From an uncultured Bacilli bacterium (GTDB taxonomy: Bacteria > Bacillota_I > Bacilli_A > RFN20 > CAG-631): a stretch of DNA of 36,013 bases. The translations under genes and the position numbers were made by a program. Positions 9,233-16,977 of this stretch are shown here, piece after piece; the stretch's first letter is position 1; each line of letters starts with the position of its first letter. The notes beneath the pieces are model-generated. The model saw only the letters and a list, made by a program, of their open reading frames with translations, had not been told where the DNA came from and made no database searches. Location: positions 1-36,013 of the forward strand of contig CAKPXW010000004.1 in assembly GCA_934202505.1 (NCBI GenBank). The letters are read 5' to 3'.

Positions 9233-9272
9233 AAAAATAGAGTAACTTTTTATTTGTAGTCACTCTATTTTT
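9233..9272. terminator. Hairpin terminator after GH123-like gene
   Basis: A 14-bp stem with one mismatch joins 9233-9246 (AAAAATAGAGTAAC) to 9259-9272, with a 12-base loop. A-rich and T-rich feet on either side suit termination of the minus-strand gene that stops at 9278. Confidence 0.7.
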
Positions 9273-9277
9273 AAATG

Positions 9278-10912
9278 TTATTTTTGTAACATAAGAATTA
9301 TATTTTTTCTAAGTTCAATAAAGGTTTTATTATTTCTAGGATAAGTAGTAAAATCTTTTTTAAATCCTGATTCTAATAATAAAGAAATTACCTTATCTTT
9401 ACCAATTTTACTTTCAAGTAAAGTAAGTAATCTATAATCTTGAAAAGCATCCAACATAGTTTCATGTCTTATTGAATCATAACAAGTGCCATCATCTTTA
9501 GGATAAACGATAAAAGAATCACCACTTTGAAACATTCCATCAGCATCATTAACAAGATAAGGATTGATATATCTTTTAGTTAAAGCCGAATTATAGAAGT
9601 TATATCCCCAATGAAGTAATCCTTTAGCATTAGTTAAATATAATTGAATTCCTATTATTCTACATCTAAGTAAAGGCATTGAAATAAATCTATTGGATAA
9701 ATGATTATCACATTGACTACAACAATAATAAGCCCAATAGTTTTCCACATTATTTTCAATAAATGGTTTTGCCTCATTTGTAGCTACTACAGGTCTATCT
9801 ACAGCATTATTAGTATAATATTCATAATTTGATAAAGCATCACAAATTAAATAATCACCTAATAAAGGTTTTATGATACTTTTAAGATATAAATAATGTT
9901 TTAAATGATTACAATTTGGTTCATCTGATAAATGGAAAATAACTTGATTTTTATCAAAGCCATGTTCTTTTAAAAAAGGAACTAATGCTAATAATAATTG
10001 TTTAACAAAATTTAAATATCTTTCATCTTCAGCTTTAACTTTCCAACCAAACATCTTTTTATTTTTCCCATTTACTTTAACTATTACTTTAGGAGCAAAC
10101 TTTGCTCCCCATTGAGAAAATAAATGCGCCATTTCAAACATTTTAATGCCTAATTCTTTGGCTTTGTTCATAAATGTTAAAAGTCTATCAAAATTGAAAG
10201 TATAAATATTATTATCAAAAGAAATATCTAATAGTTGGCAAGTGATTCTTTCTTTACCAACAGCTGTATCTAATGGCAAAGTAAATAGAGGTACTAATAA
10301 AGTATTTAGTCCATGACTAATAGCATTATCAATAAAATTCCACATAACCTGATTGTATTTTTTACTAAAAGGTTTTAATTTATAATAACTTGCAATACTA
10401 TCATAATGAAACCAGTTAGTATAATATAAATTACTTTTAGGTAAATTATTATCTATAACATTTAAGGTATAACTTGTTTTACCTAAAATATTATTATCAT
10501 AATCTTTTATAGTAAAAATAATGTTATGTTTTCCTATTGGAAGATTTCCTTTAATAGTGATCCAAATACTTTGCCAAGTTTTAAGCCTAATAATTAAAGG
10601 TAGATCATCTTTTAAAATATCAGGTATTATTTCTTTCTTTAAAGTTAAATAATAATCATCATTTTTATTTAAAGTAGGAGTTTGACACATAACATTTTCA
10701 ACATATCTAATTTGGATAAAATCTTTAATATCACTATCAATAATAAGATTACAAAAAGAAGAAAACCATTCTCTATTTGCATTATAATAAGCAACTTGAA
10801 AAGAAAACACTTCATTTTTTAAACAATAGTTTTCTTTTTCTATTAAACTTGGAGATTTATTAGGTAATATTTTTTCTAAACAACTAATAGTTTTCATTAT
10901 CAATTTTTGCAT
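9278..10912 (-). CDS. GH123/DUF4091-like glycoside hydrolase, cytoplasmic
   Basis: The protein has 544 residues, no signal peptide and two parts. Residues 1-155 form a beta-rich N-terminal domain. Residues 160-520 form a TIM-barrel-like domain of the DUF4091/GH123 type (LYYTNWFHYDSIA, MFEMAHLFSQWG, NQVIFHLSDEPN, LLHWGYNFYN, then SIRHETMLDAFQDYRLL). GH123 members studied so far cleave terminal beta-GalNAc using a neighbouring Asp-Glu pair; Asp330-Glu331 in HLSDEP fits that pair. It would act on imported oligosaccharides, in keeping with the GH20 at 32946. It is a single-gene unit with its own promoter, AAAGGAGA ribosome site and terminators. Activity is inferred; many DUF4091 proteins are uncharacterised. 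Confidence 0.82.
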   Translation of the reverse strand: MQKLIMKTISCLEKILPNKSPSLIEKENYCLKNEVFSFQVAYYNANREWFSSFCNLIIDSDIKDFIQIRYVENVMCQTPTLNKNDDYYLTLKKEIIPDILKDDLPLIIRLKTWQSIWITIKGNLPIGKHNIIFTIKDYDNNILGKTSYTLNVIDNNLPKSNLYYTNWFHYDSIASYYKLKPFSKKYNQVMWNFIDNAISHGLNTLLVPLFTLPLDTAVGKERITCQLLDISFDNNIYTFNFDRLLTFMNKAKELGIKMFEMAHLFSQWGAKFAPKVIVKVNGKNKKMFGWKVKAEDERYLNFVKQLLLALVPFLKEHGFDKNQVIFHLSDEPNCNHLKHYLYLKSIIKPLLGDYLICDALSNYEYYTNNAVDRPVVATNEAKPFIENNVENYWAYYCCSQCDNHLSNRFISMPLLRCRIIGIQLYLTNAKGLLHWGYNFYNSALTKRYINPYLVNDADGMFQSGDSFIVYPKDDGTCYDSIRHETMLDAFQDYRLLTLLESKIGKDKVISLLLESGFKKDFTTYPRNNKTFIELRKNIILMLQK

Positions 10913-10935
10913 AAACTAAGTCTCCTTTTAATAAA

Positions 10936-10963
10936 TAGCCTGCAGGTTTAATCCTGCAGACTA
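10936..10963. promoter_or_regulatory. Leader palindrome/hairpin of GH123-like gene
   Basis: CTGCAGG (10940-10946), six bases, then CCTGCAG (10953-10959) form a perfect dyad, extended by TAG/CTA across one mismatch to 10936-10963. It lies a few bases after the predicted transcription start and before the ribosome site at 10921-10929. It may be an operator for an unknown repressor or a 5' stabilising hairpin. No T-run follows on the minus strand, so it is not a terminator. Confidence 0.65.
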
Positions 10964-10973
10964 AATTAATAAA

Positions 10974-11002
10974 ATTATAATTTTAAATACTATTTTTTGC
11001 AA
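10974..11002 (-). promoter_or_regulatory. Promoter of GH123-like gene
   Basis: On the minus strand TTGCAA (10997-11002), a 17-base spacer and a perfect TATAAT (10974-10979) match sigma-A consensus closely. The start of transcription would fall near 10967, giving a leader of about 55 bases that holds the CTGCAGG dyad. Confidence 0.75.
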
Positions 11003-11200
11003 TTATTAAATAAATTAGAACTATATAAAAATGTTTGTTACATTTAATCATAGTTATAAATATGTAAACAACTCTTAATAAACAAATAAAAATATGACAA
11101 AAATTGTTATATTAAAAATTATGAGCAAAAAAGTAATTTTCTATGTGTTTTTAATACGTGTTGAAATAAACACAAAAAAGTGGGGGAAATATTTCTTAAG
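11003..11200. other. AT-rich gene-free stretch between minus-strand units
   Basis: Together with the promoter and leader hairpin on its left and the terminator on its right this makes a 320-base gap. I see no convincing gene here. It holds AT-rich DNA, a small GTGTT/AACAC dyad (about 11158-11173), the run GTGGGGG (from about 11180) and a 12-bp palindrome TTTCTTAAGAAA near 11192. A 40-codon open frame on + (11121-11243) has no ribosome site and runs through the terminator. Confidence 0.5.
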
Positions 11201-11227
11201 AAAAGAAGAGCTTTTGGCTCTTCTTTT
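11201..11227 (-). terminator. Terminator of SGNH-phosphatase operon
   Basis: AAAAGAAGAGC (11201-11211) and GCTCTTCTTTT (11217-11227) form a perfect 11-bp stem with a five-base loop. On the minus strand it follows the phosphatase stop at 11233 and leads into a T-rich tail. Confidence 0.85.
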
Positions 11228-11232
11228 CGTTA

Positions 11233-11952
11233 TTATTTTCTAGTATTATCTTCCTTACATTCTCTAAAACGACCCATAAAGGAAGGAGTAATATTTTCAT
11301 TATTTAAATGAGAGATGTCTCCAAGACTTTGTGCTCTAAATTGTGCAATTCCTGGGACTCTTTCTTCAGTGTATATTATAGAAACAGAACTAGGAACTGG
11401 TGAAAAATGTTGGGCTAAAGCAGGAAATGGTAAATTAAATAAATGTGAAAGAAGAACACATTCAAGCCCTAAGTGGCAAAAGAATACTAAAGTATCATGA
11501 TTTGAATTAACAGCTTTATAATATTTTCCTTTTCTTACATAGCCATGACTGGCAAGTAGTTTATCAAAATTTTCAATAACATATTTATAACCTTTTTTTA
11601 CATCTTTTTTAAAAGAGGGTAAATTTATCCATTGACTATTATCATAAATTCCTTTTAAGTTTGTAAATTGTTTAACAGGAAAATCCCAAGATAATCTTTC
11701 TTTTCCAGTTTTAGAATCAATTGCACGATAGAAAAATTCTTGTAGCCAATCATAAGTAATAGCTTCTTTTTTACTAAGTTCAAGATATTCTCTTGCTGTA
11801 TCTTGTGCTCTTCCTAAGGGAGATAGATAAACATAGTCTATTTTTTCTTTTAAAAGTCTTCTAGCTAATGCACTAGCTTCAATAAAGCCATTTGGGGTGA
11901 TAGTGTTATGCTCATAATCGGGTTCGGCATGTCTAATAATAATTAATCTCAT
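11233..11952 (-). CDS. Histidine phosphatase superfamily protein
   Basis: This 239-residue cytoplasmic protein is of the phosphoglycerate-mutase-like histidine phosphatase clan. The N-terminal RHAEP motif (Arg7-His8) supplies the phospho-accepting His in place of the common RHGE. SPLGRAQDTA contains the second conserved Arg (Arg48), and FFCHLGLE carries the C-terminal catalytic His160. Family members remove phosphate from small molecules or proteins; the substrate here is unknown. The start overlaps the SGNH gene stop as ATGA, so the two are translationally coupled, and a terminator follows 6 bases after the stop. Confidence 0.9.
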   Translation of the reverse strand: MRLIIIRHAEPDYEHNTITPNGFIEASALARRLLKEKIDYVYLSPLGRAQDTAREYLELSKKEAITYDWLQEFFYRAIDSKTGKERLSWDFPVKQFTNLKGIYDNSQWINLPSFKKDVKKGYKYVIENFDKLLASHGYVRKGKYYKAVNSNHDTLVFFCHLGLECVLLSHLFNLPFPALAQHFSPVPSSVSIIYTEERVPGIAQFRAQSLGDISHLNNENITPSFMGRFRECKEDNTRK

Positions 11953-12746
11953 TTTATAACCTCTTTATAATTTAAATGGTTAATTAGTCCAACATATTTA
12001 AAATCTTGATAGTTATGTCTTATTATATAGTCAATATAACTTGAAATGATTGTAGCAGTTAACTTATATCCAAGAGGATTTAAATGGTTATTTAAATAAT
12101 AGATTTCTTTAAATCTTTTATCATATTTAGGACCATATTTTTTTAAATCAATCACATAACTGTTTGTAAAGATTTTTGTTAAATCATAAAGAAATTTTAT
12201 TTGTTTTTCTATTAATAAATTATGCTCATTTCCTTCATCAACATTAGGAAAAGTTACAAAGAAAAATTTAGCATCAGGAGATATTCTTTTAAATTTAGTA
12301 ATGATAGCTCCATATTGTCCAGCATAAGTGTCTTTATTATTATTTTCATTATTAACATCAATATCTTCGATAGTTCCAAAAGGAACTTTTATATTAAATA
12401 AATCGTTAACTCCTAAAGCAATAATATAGGCTTGGCAAGCTTTATCTAAATTATAACAATCATTAGCTATTGCATAAGAATTTAAAAATTCTTTACAAGA
12501 AAGACCGCCTTTAGAAAAATTATAAACTTTAGCATTGGTAGCATAGCTTATATATTGTCCCCATGATTGTTCATAAATATCATGATAACTTTTAGTTCCA
12601 TCCTTTTTTAAAAGCTCAAATTCTCCAGAAGATAAGCTATCTCCTATGCAACATATTTTTCTAAAAATAGCACAATATCCACCATTTTCTTTAATATTAT
12701 CAAGTGGAAGTTCACTTTCGTTTACATATAATAATTCATCTTTCAT
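11949..12746 (-). CDS. SGNH/GDSL-family hydrolase, cytoplasmic
   Basis: The protein has 265 residues and no signal peptide. Block I is CCIGDSLSSGEF with nucleophile Ser37, block II is YNFSKGGLSC with the oxyanion Gly, block III is IALGVND with Asn114, and block V is NNHLNPLGYKLTA with His221. The usual block V Asp three residues before the His is a Leu here, so a Ser-His dyad or another acid must serve. The family includes esterases and deacetylases of acylated sugars. The ribosome site GGAGAG (12752-12757) is well placed. It is first in a two-gene unit with the histidine phosphatase. Substrate unknown; a role on acylated or phosphorylated sugars is only a guess from the pairing. Confidence 0.88.
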   Translation of the reverse strand: MKDELLYVNESELPLDNIKENGGYCAIFRKICCIGDSLSSGEFELLKKDGTKSYHDIYEQSWGQYISYATNAKVYNFSKGGLSCKEFLNSYAIANDCYNLDKACQAYIIALGVNDLFNIKVPFGTIEDIDVNNENNNKDTYAGQYGAIITKFKRISPDAKFFFVTFPNVDEGNEHNLLIEKQIKFLYDLTKIFTNSYVIDLKKYGPKYDKRFKEIYYLNNHLNPLGYKLTATIISSYIDYIIRHNYQDFKYVGLINHLNYKEVIK

Positions 12747-12765
12747 AATTACTCTCCATTTTAAC

Positions 12766-12779
12766 TAGTATAAATACTA
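12766..12779 (-). promoter_or_regulatory. Possible -10 box with dyad for SGNH gene
   Basis: TAGTAT/ATACTA with a two-base spacer forms a short dyad that contains TATACT (12767-12772) on the minus strand, a good -10 box. The -35 region 17 bases upstream is only T/A-rich, so the promoter call is weak. Confidence 0.4.
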
Positions 12780-12864
12780 ACACACATTTTTAAAAAATAA
12801 TAGAATGATTTACTATTTTTAACCAATCTATTAATTAGATAATCTTTAATTATAATGTTCATAA

Positions 12865-12928
12865 TAATGAAAAATAGTGAAAAAATAGTGAAAAAATAAT
12901 GTATTTTTTTCATGATTTTTGATATAAT
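12865..12928 (+). promoter_or_regulatory. fic promoter with phased A-tracts
   Basis: TGATATAAT at 12920-12928 is an extended -10 box (TG at 12920-12921, TATAAT at 12923-12928); the -35 region is weak. Upstream, TARTGA followed by A-tracts recurs at 12865, 12875, 12886 and 12897. This 10-11 base period matches a helical turn and suggests bent, UP-element-like DNA. Confidence 0.65.
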
Positions 12929-12954
12929 ATTCTTATGAAAGAGAAGGCTATATA

Positions 12955-14055
12955 ATGATTAAAGTTAATCTAACAAATGACATTTTAAAATATATTACTG
13001 AAATTGAAAAAAATAAATATAAAGTTTCAACTATTAAGTTATCAAAAAGCGTTGCGAATAGACTAAGAAAAAATTCTAAAAAGAAAAGTACATATGCTTC
13101 AAATAAAATAGAAGGAAATCCATTATCCCAAAATCAAGTTAATGAAGTAATAGATGCTGATGAAAGAAGACACTTTTTGAAGCCAGAACAAGAGGTAAGA
13201 AATTATTTTTTAGCACTAAATTATTTAGAAAAATGTGCAAATGAGAAGATTTCATTTTCGAAAGATTTGATTCTTAATGTGCAAAAATTAGTTGAAAAGG
13301 GTGCATCAAAAGAAAAAATAGGACTTAGGGGTCCTACTCCTCCGGGAGTATTATTTGCGGTTTATGATTCAAAAACAGAGAATCCTGATTATATTCCTCC
13401 TGAATATTGTGATGTACCAATGTTATTGGATGAGTTGGTAGATTATGTTAATAACACAAATGATCATCCACTTTTAATTGCCGCAGTAGTTCATTATCAA
13501 TTAGTAACAATTCATCCATTTGAAGATGGAAATGGTAGAATGGCAAGATTATTATCTGGATATATTTTAGATTTAAATGGTTTTGGATTTAATGGCATTG
13601 GTTCATTAGAAGAATATTTTGCATATGATATAGATGAATATTATGAATCAATTCAAATGGGCCTTCCTTCTTTATACTATTCAGGAAGAAATAATCCTCC
13701 ACATTCTGAAATCTGGATAAATTATTTTTTAAAAATGGTTGAATTATATTCAAATAAGGTTTGTGATATTCAATTGGAAAATAATGAAGAAAAAATTAAT
13801 GGTAGTATTTCATATTTGAATTTAAAAGGAAAAGAATTATTATTAGTGATAATGAAAAAATACAAAAGAGAATTTACTCCTATTGAAATAAGTAAAGAAC
13901 TAAATGTTACCAATAAAACAATTATTAATCGTTTGACTAATTTAGTAAAAAATGGATTTATAGAACCAATTTTGGTAAATGAAAGAATTCGCTCATATAA
14001 AATTAGTCAATTTACTCAAGAAAACGATAAAGAAATTATCAAAAAACTTCATTAA
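12955..14055 (+). CDS. Fic-domain AMP-transferase with N-terminal self-inhibition motif
   Basis: The protein has 366 residues. The Fic motif HPFEDGNGRMAR (His187 to Arg198) is complete, so it should transfer AMP (or another nucleotide moiety) to a protein hydroxyl. An upstream SNKIEGN (Ser49 to Gly54) matches the inhibitory-helix pattern [S/T]xxxE[G/N], with Glu53 expected to block ATP binding. That makes this a class II, self-inhibited Fic of the Fic/DOC family. VLFAVYDSK (132-140) fits the flap region. Residues 300-352 form a winged helix-turn-helix (FTPIEISKELNVTNKTIINRLTNLV), so it may bind DNA or its own promoter. It is a single-gene unit with its own promoter and terminator and no antitoxin gene beside it. 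The target is unknown. Confidence 0.93.
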   Translation: MIKVNLTNDILKYITEIEKNKYKVSTIKLSKSVANRLRKNSKKKSTYASNKIEGNPLSQNQVNEVIDADERRHFLKPEQEVRNYFLALNYLEKCANEKISFSKDLILNVQKLVEKGASKEKIGLRGPTPPGVLFAVYDSKTENPDYIPPEYCDVPMLLDELVDYVNNTNDHPLLIAAVVHYQLVTIHPFEDGNGRMARLLSGYILDLNGFGFNGIGSLEEYFAYDIDEYYESIQMGLPSLYYSGRNNPPHSEIWINYFLKMVELYSNKVCDIQLENNEEKINGSISYLNLKGKELLLVIMKKYKREFTPIEISKELNVTNKTIINRLTNLVKNGFIEPILVNERIRSYKISQFTQENDKEIIKKLH

Positions 14056-14063
14056 CATAATGT

Positions 14064-14094
14064 AAAAATCCTCTTATCTTACAAGAGGATTTTT
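14064..14094. terminator. Bidirectional terminator between fic and binding-protein gene
   Basis: AAAAATCCTCTT (14064-14075) and AAGAGGATTTTT (14083-14094) form a perfect 12-bp stem with a seven-base loop and T-runs on both strands. It serves the Fic gene on + and the convergent lipoprotein gene on -. Confidence 0.9.
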
Positions 14095-14114
14095 TGATGT
14101 TTAAAATAAATTAA

Positions 14115-15095
14115 TTATAAATAATCATTAGTAACTAAAGTATCATAGGAAACTCTATTAGATAATTCTCCAGCCATTTCCATGATATCTTGCAATTTTT
14201 CAAAGCCATCAGCTTCAAGCTTTAAATTATGACTCCAAGCATCAATAGAAGCATATCTTTTTACAACATTACTTACAACTTCTTTAGATGTAGAAGGAAA
14301 GTAATTAGCAATTTTTTGTGCTATTTCTGTTTCTGAATGAGTATGTACATACTCTTCTCCTTTTTTAATAGCTTTGCAAAAAGCTTTAAGATTAGCACTA
14401 TGTTCTTTTTGATAACTTTTTAAACTAGAAAAACAAGTATAAGGAATATTACCACAATGCTCCCCAATAGAAGCTACTATATATCCTTCATTTATCATTT
14501 CCATTTGGGTGGCACTTGGTTCAAATAAAGTTACAAAGTCACCATTTCCAGAACTAAAGGCTCCAGCCATTACATCAAATTGAATATCAGTTCGAACACA
14601 AATATCTTTGTCTTTGCTATCTTGACTAATTGAATATCCTTTAGTTTTTAAGACATATTCTAAAACCATTTCTGGCATACCACCTTTTCTTCCACCAATA
14701 ATAGTTTTGCCTTTAAGGTTATCGAAAGAAAAGTTGTCATATTTTTCTCTTGAAATTAAAAAACTTCCATCTTTTTGAGTGAGTTGGGCAAAATTAATTG
14801 CATAGTCTTGTTGACCATTATTATATACATAAATGCTAGCTTCTGGTCCCATTAGTCCAACTTGAGCTTCTCTAGAAAGTAAAGCAGCCATAGTTTTGTC
14901 AGCGCCAGGGGTAGTTATTATGTCAACATCTAAACCTTCATCTTGAAAATAATCTTCACTTAAGGCTACATACATTGGAGCATAAAATATTGATCTTGTA
15001 ACTTCAGCAATAGTTATTTTATTATCTTTTTTATGCTGACAAGATGTAACTAATAAAGGTAAAGTCAAAACAGTTAATAAAAAATTCTTTTTCAT
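14115..15095 (-). CDS. Orphan NMT1/SsuA-like ABC substrate-binding lipoprotein
   Basis: The protein has 326 residues from the ATG at 15095, which gives a classic signal peptide MKKNFLLTVL ending in LLVTSC with lipid Cys19. An in-frame ATG at 15107 adds four residues. The fold is type II periplasmic-binding of the nitrate/sulfonate/thiamine-precursor group: TIAEVTRSIFYAPMYVALSE, YFQDEGLDVDI, ADKTMAALLSREAQVGLMGP, LKGKTIIGGRKGGMPEMVLE, then VTLFEPSATQME. It would capture a small molecule outside and hand it to an ABC permease. No permease or ATPase of that class is next to it, so partners must lie elsewhere. The ligand could be a pyrimidine vitamin precursor or a sulfonate; the sequence does not decide. 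Confidence 0.88.
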   Translation of the reverse strand: MKKNFLLTVLTLPLLVTSCQHKKDNKITIAEVTRSIFYAPMYVALSEDYFQDEGLDVDIITTPGADKTMAALLSREAQVGLMGPEASIYVYNNGQQDYAINFAQLTQKDGSFLISREKYDNFSFDNLKGKTIIGGRKGGMPEMVLEYVLKTKGYSISQDSKDKDICVRTDIQFDVMAGAFSSGNGDFVTLFEPSATQMEMINEGYIVASIGEHCGNIPYTCFSSLKSYQKEHSANLKAFCKAIKKGEEYVHTHSETEIAQKIANYFPSTSKEVVSNVVKRYASIDAWSHNLKLEADGFEKLQDIMEMAGELSNRVSYDTLVTNDYL

Positions 15096-15211
15096 AAATT
15101 CATCCATTCTTTTTTATACAATACATATTATGAAAGCATTGAAATAATGGTGAATCAAAAATATCTTTATCTATTTTCAAAATGAAATTTACTTCGTAAG
15201 TTAATATAATG

Positions 15212-15226
15212 TGCCAAAAAATGGCA
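15212..15226. promoter_or_regulatory. Inverted repeat upstream of glycan operon promoter
   Basis: TGCCA, five A, TGGCA form a perfect 5-5-5 dyad sixteen bases before the -35 box. Its position suits an activator site for the + operon, or a site in the divergent region towards the 15095 gene. The binding protein is unknown. Confidence 0.4.
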
Positions 15227-15241
15227 AAGTTTTAATTTTGT

Positions 15242-15270
15242 TTGACACATATAAGGTAAAATGGTATAAT
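15242..15270 (+). promoter_or_regulatory. Consensus sigma-A promoter of glycan operon
   Basis: TTGACA (15242-15247), 17 bases, TATAAT (15265-15270) is a full consensus match. Transcription should begin near 15277. No other clear promoter or terminator was seen before the right edge, so it may drive more than 20 kb. Confidence 0.88.
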
Positions 15271-15277
15271 GTATTCA

Positions 15278-15292
15278 ACAAACAGAGTTTGT
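15278..15292. promoter_or_regulatory. Candidate operator at start of glycan operon
   Basis: ACAAAC, AGA, GTTTGT form a perfect 6-3-6 dyad starting eight bases after the -10 box, over the expected transcription start. A repressor bound here would block the promoter. No regulator gene lies in this operon within the window. Confidence 0.55.
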
Positions 15293-15319
15293 CAAATGAA
15301 TAATGAGGAGAATATGCAT

Positions 15320-16972
15320 ATGAAAAAAAGTAATGGACAGATTATTTTATTAGCAATTACTTCAATGTCTTGTCTTTCAAGCTGTGGGTTTAACCACGAA
15401 GAAATAACATCAAATAAAAGTGATGAAGTAGTTAGCGTTGATCCAACAAAAACTCAATTAATGATAGGAAATTATGATGGAGATTTAGGACATGAATGGT
15501 TACAAATAGTTGCTGATAAGTATACAGCCTTACATCCTGATGTTCAAATAATAATCAATAATGAAAAAGATAATTATGGTGATGCGAATTTACTTACTAA
15601 TATTGATTCATATAATAATGATATGTACTTTTTAAATGCTATAACTTATTCAAACTATGTGAATCAAGATAAACTTTTAGACATTACTGATACAGTTAAT
15701 AGTAAAATTGATGGGGAAGATAAGTCTATATTAGATAAAATGAATTCAACTTTGAAGGAATATTATAAATGGACTAAAAATAATAAAGATCAATATTATG
15801 CTGTCCCATTTTTTGATGCTGTTTTCGGTGCAATGTATGATTATGATTTATTTGAAGATGAAGGACTATTTTATAATACAGATAATGAATTAATTTGTAA
15901 TAGTGAAAATGAAACCAAATCAGTAGGTCCTAATGGTATTCCTGGTGACTTTGATGATGGATTACCAGCAACATATTCTCAATGGACAAAACTTTTAGAT
16001 ACAATGAATAAAACTTCTATAATTCCTTATACTTGGTCAGGAATGTATCCTTATTATAGAGCACGTTTTTTGACATCTATTTGGGCAGACTATGAAGGCA
16101 AAGCCAACTTTGATATTAATCAATCATTAAGTGGATCTTATTTATTTGATGGAGATGACACGCCTACAAACATAAATTTGAAAAATGGCTATCTTTTACA
16201 AAATCAAAAAGGAAAAGAATATGCTTTAAATATGGCAAAGTATATTATATCTAATAAATATTACTCTAGTGATTCATTCTATTCTACAAATACCCATTTG
16301 GAAGCTCAACAAACATTTTTATTGAGTTGTGTAAATACCAAAGGAAAACGTATCGGAATGATTTTAGAAGGTGGATGGTGGGAAAATGGAGCTAAACCAT
16401 TTTTCAATGAGATGGCCAAAACATATGGTAATAAATATGCTTATGGTCAAAGAAGATTTGGATTTATGCCAGTGCCAAAATCTGATGATGAAAAATCAAA
16501 TAAAGAAACAACTCTTATATCTTCAACAGGCAATTCGATTGTATGTATTGCCAAAAAGACAAACCAACCAGAACTTGCTAAAGACTTTTTAAAATTTGTT
16601 CACTCTGATGAATCTTTAAGAACATTTTCAAGAGTTACTGGTTCTGTAAGACCATATTTATACCAATTAACAAAGGAAGATAGAAAAGAAATGAGTTTCT
16701 TTGCTACATCAATGTTTGACTTATATAATGATAAAAATACTAATATCTCTTATATAACATTATATGGAAATGATGTTTTTACTACAGAAACTAGTTTTTT
16801 AAATAATACAAATTGGTTTTGGGGAGCAAAATTGAATGAGTCTTCTTATTCGGATCCTTTATATGAGTTTTCTCAAAATGCTAATTTAACAGTTGCTCAA
16901 TATATTCAAGGAATGAAAGATAGATATTCAGAAAGTGAATGGACAAAGAAGCTTTCTAAATACTTTGATTAA
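15320..16972 (+). CDS. Sugar ABC transporter substrate-binding lipoprotein
   Basis: The protein has 550 residues from ATG 15320, nine bases after GAGGAG. In-frame ATGs at 15269 and 15314 are too early or too close to the ribosome site. The signal peptide ends in CLSSC with Cys22. It is an extracellular solute-binding protein of family 1 (UgpB/MalE type): EWLQIVADKYTALHPDVQI near the N-terminus, AVPFFDAVFGAMYDYDLF, a hinge segment with TYSQWTKLLDTMNK, EGGWWENG, RRFGFMPVPKS and ISSTGNSIVCIAKKTNQPELAKDFLKFV. At 550 residues it is longer than typical sugar binders (about 420), suggesting an oligosaccharide ligand. It is the first gene of the operon and works with the two permeases that follow. 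Confidence 0.92.
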   Translation: MKKSNGQIILLAITSMSCLSSCGFNHEEITSNKSDEVVSVDPTKTQLMIGNYDGDLGHEWLQIVADKYTALHPDVQIIINNEKDNYGDANLLTNIDSYNNDMYFLNAITYSNYVNQDKLLDITDTVNSKIDGEDKSILDKMNSTLKEYYKWTKNNKDQYYAVPFFDAVFGAMYDYDLFEDEGLFYNTDNELICNSENETKSVGPNGIPGDFDDGLPATYSQWTKLLDTMNKTSIIPYTWSGMYPYYRARFLTSIWADYEGKANFDINQSLSGSYLFDGDDTPTNINLKNGYLLQNQKGKEYALNMAKYIISNKYYSSDSFYSTNTHLEAQQTFLLSCVNTKGKRIGMILEGGWWENGAKPFFNEMAKTYGNKYAYGQRRFGFMPVPKSDDEKSNKETTLISSTGNSIVCIAKKTNQPELAKDFLKFVHSDESLRTFSRVTGSVRPYLYQLTKEDRKEMSFFATSMFDLYNDKNTNISYITLYGNDVFTTETSFLNNTNWFWGAKLNESSYSDPLYEFSQNANLTVAQYIQGMKDRYSESEWTKKLSKYFD

Positions 16973-16977
16973 CAAAT

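Noticed and set aside
11121..11243. 40-codon open frame on + beginning MSKKVIFYVFL
   Set aside because: It has no ribosome site, reads through a strong terminator hairpin and overlaps the end of the phosphatase gene on the other strand.
12935..12955. Six-codon ATG-to-TAA frame before the Fic gene, possible leader peptide
   Set aside because: Its ATG lies at the predicted transcription start with no ribosome site; the AAGG there serves the Fic start.
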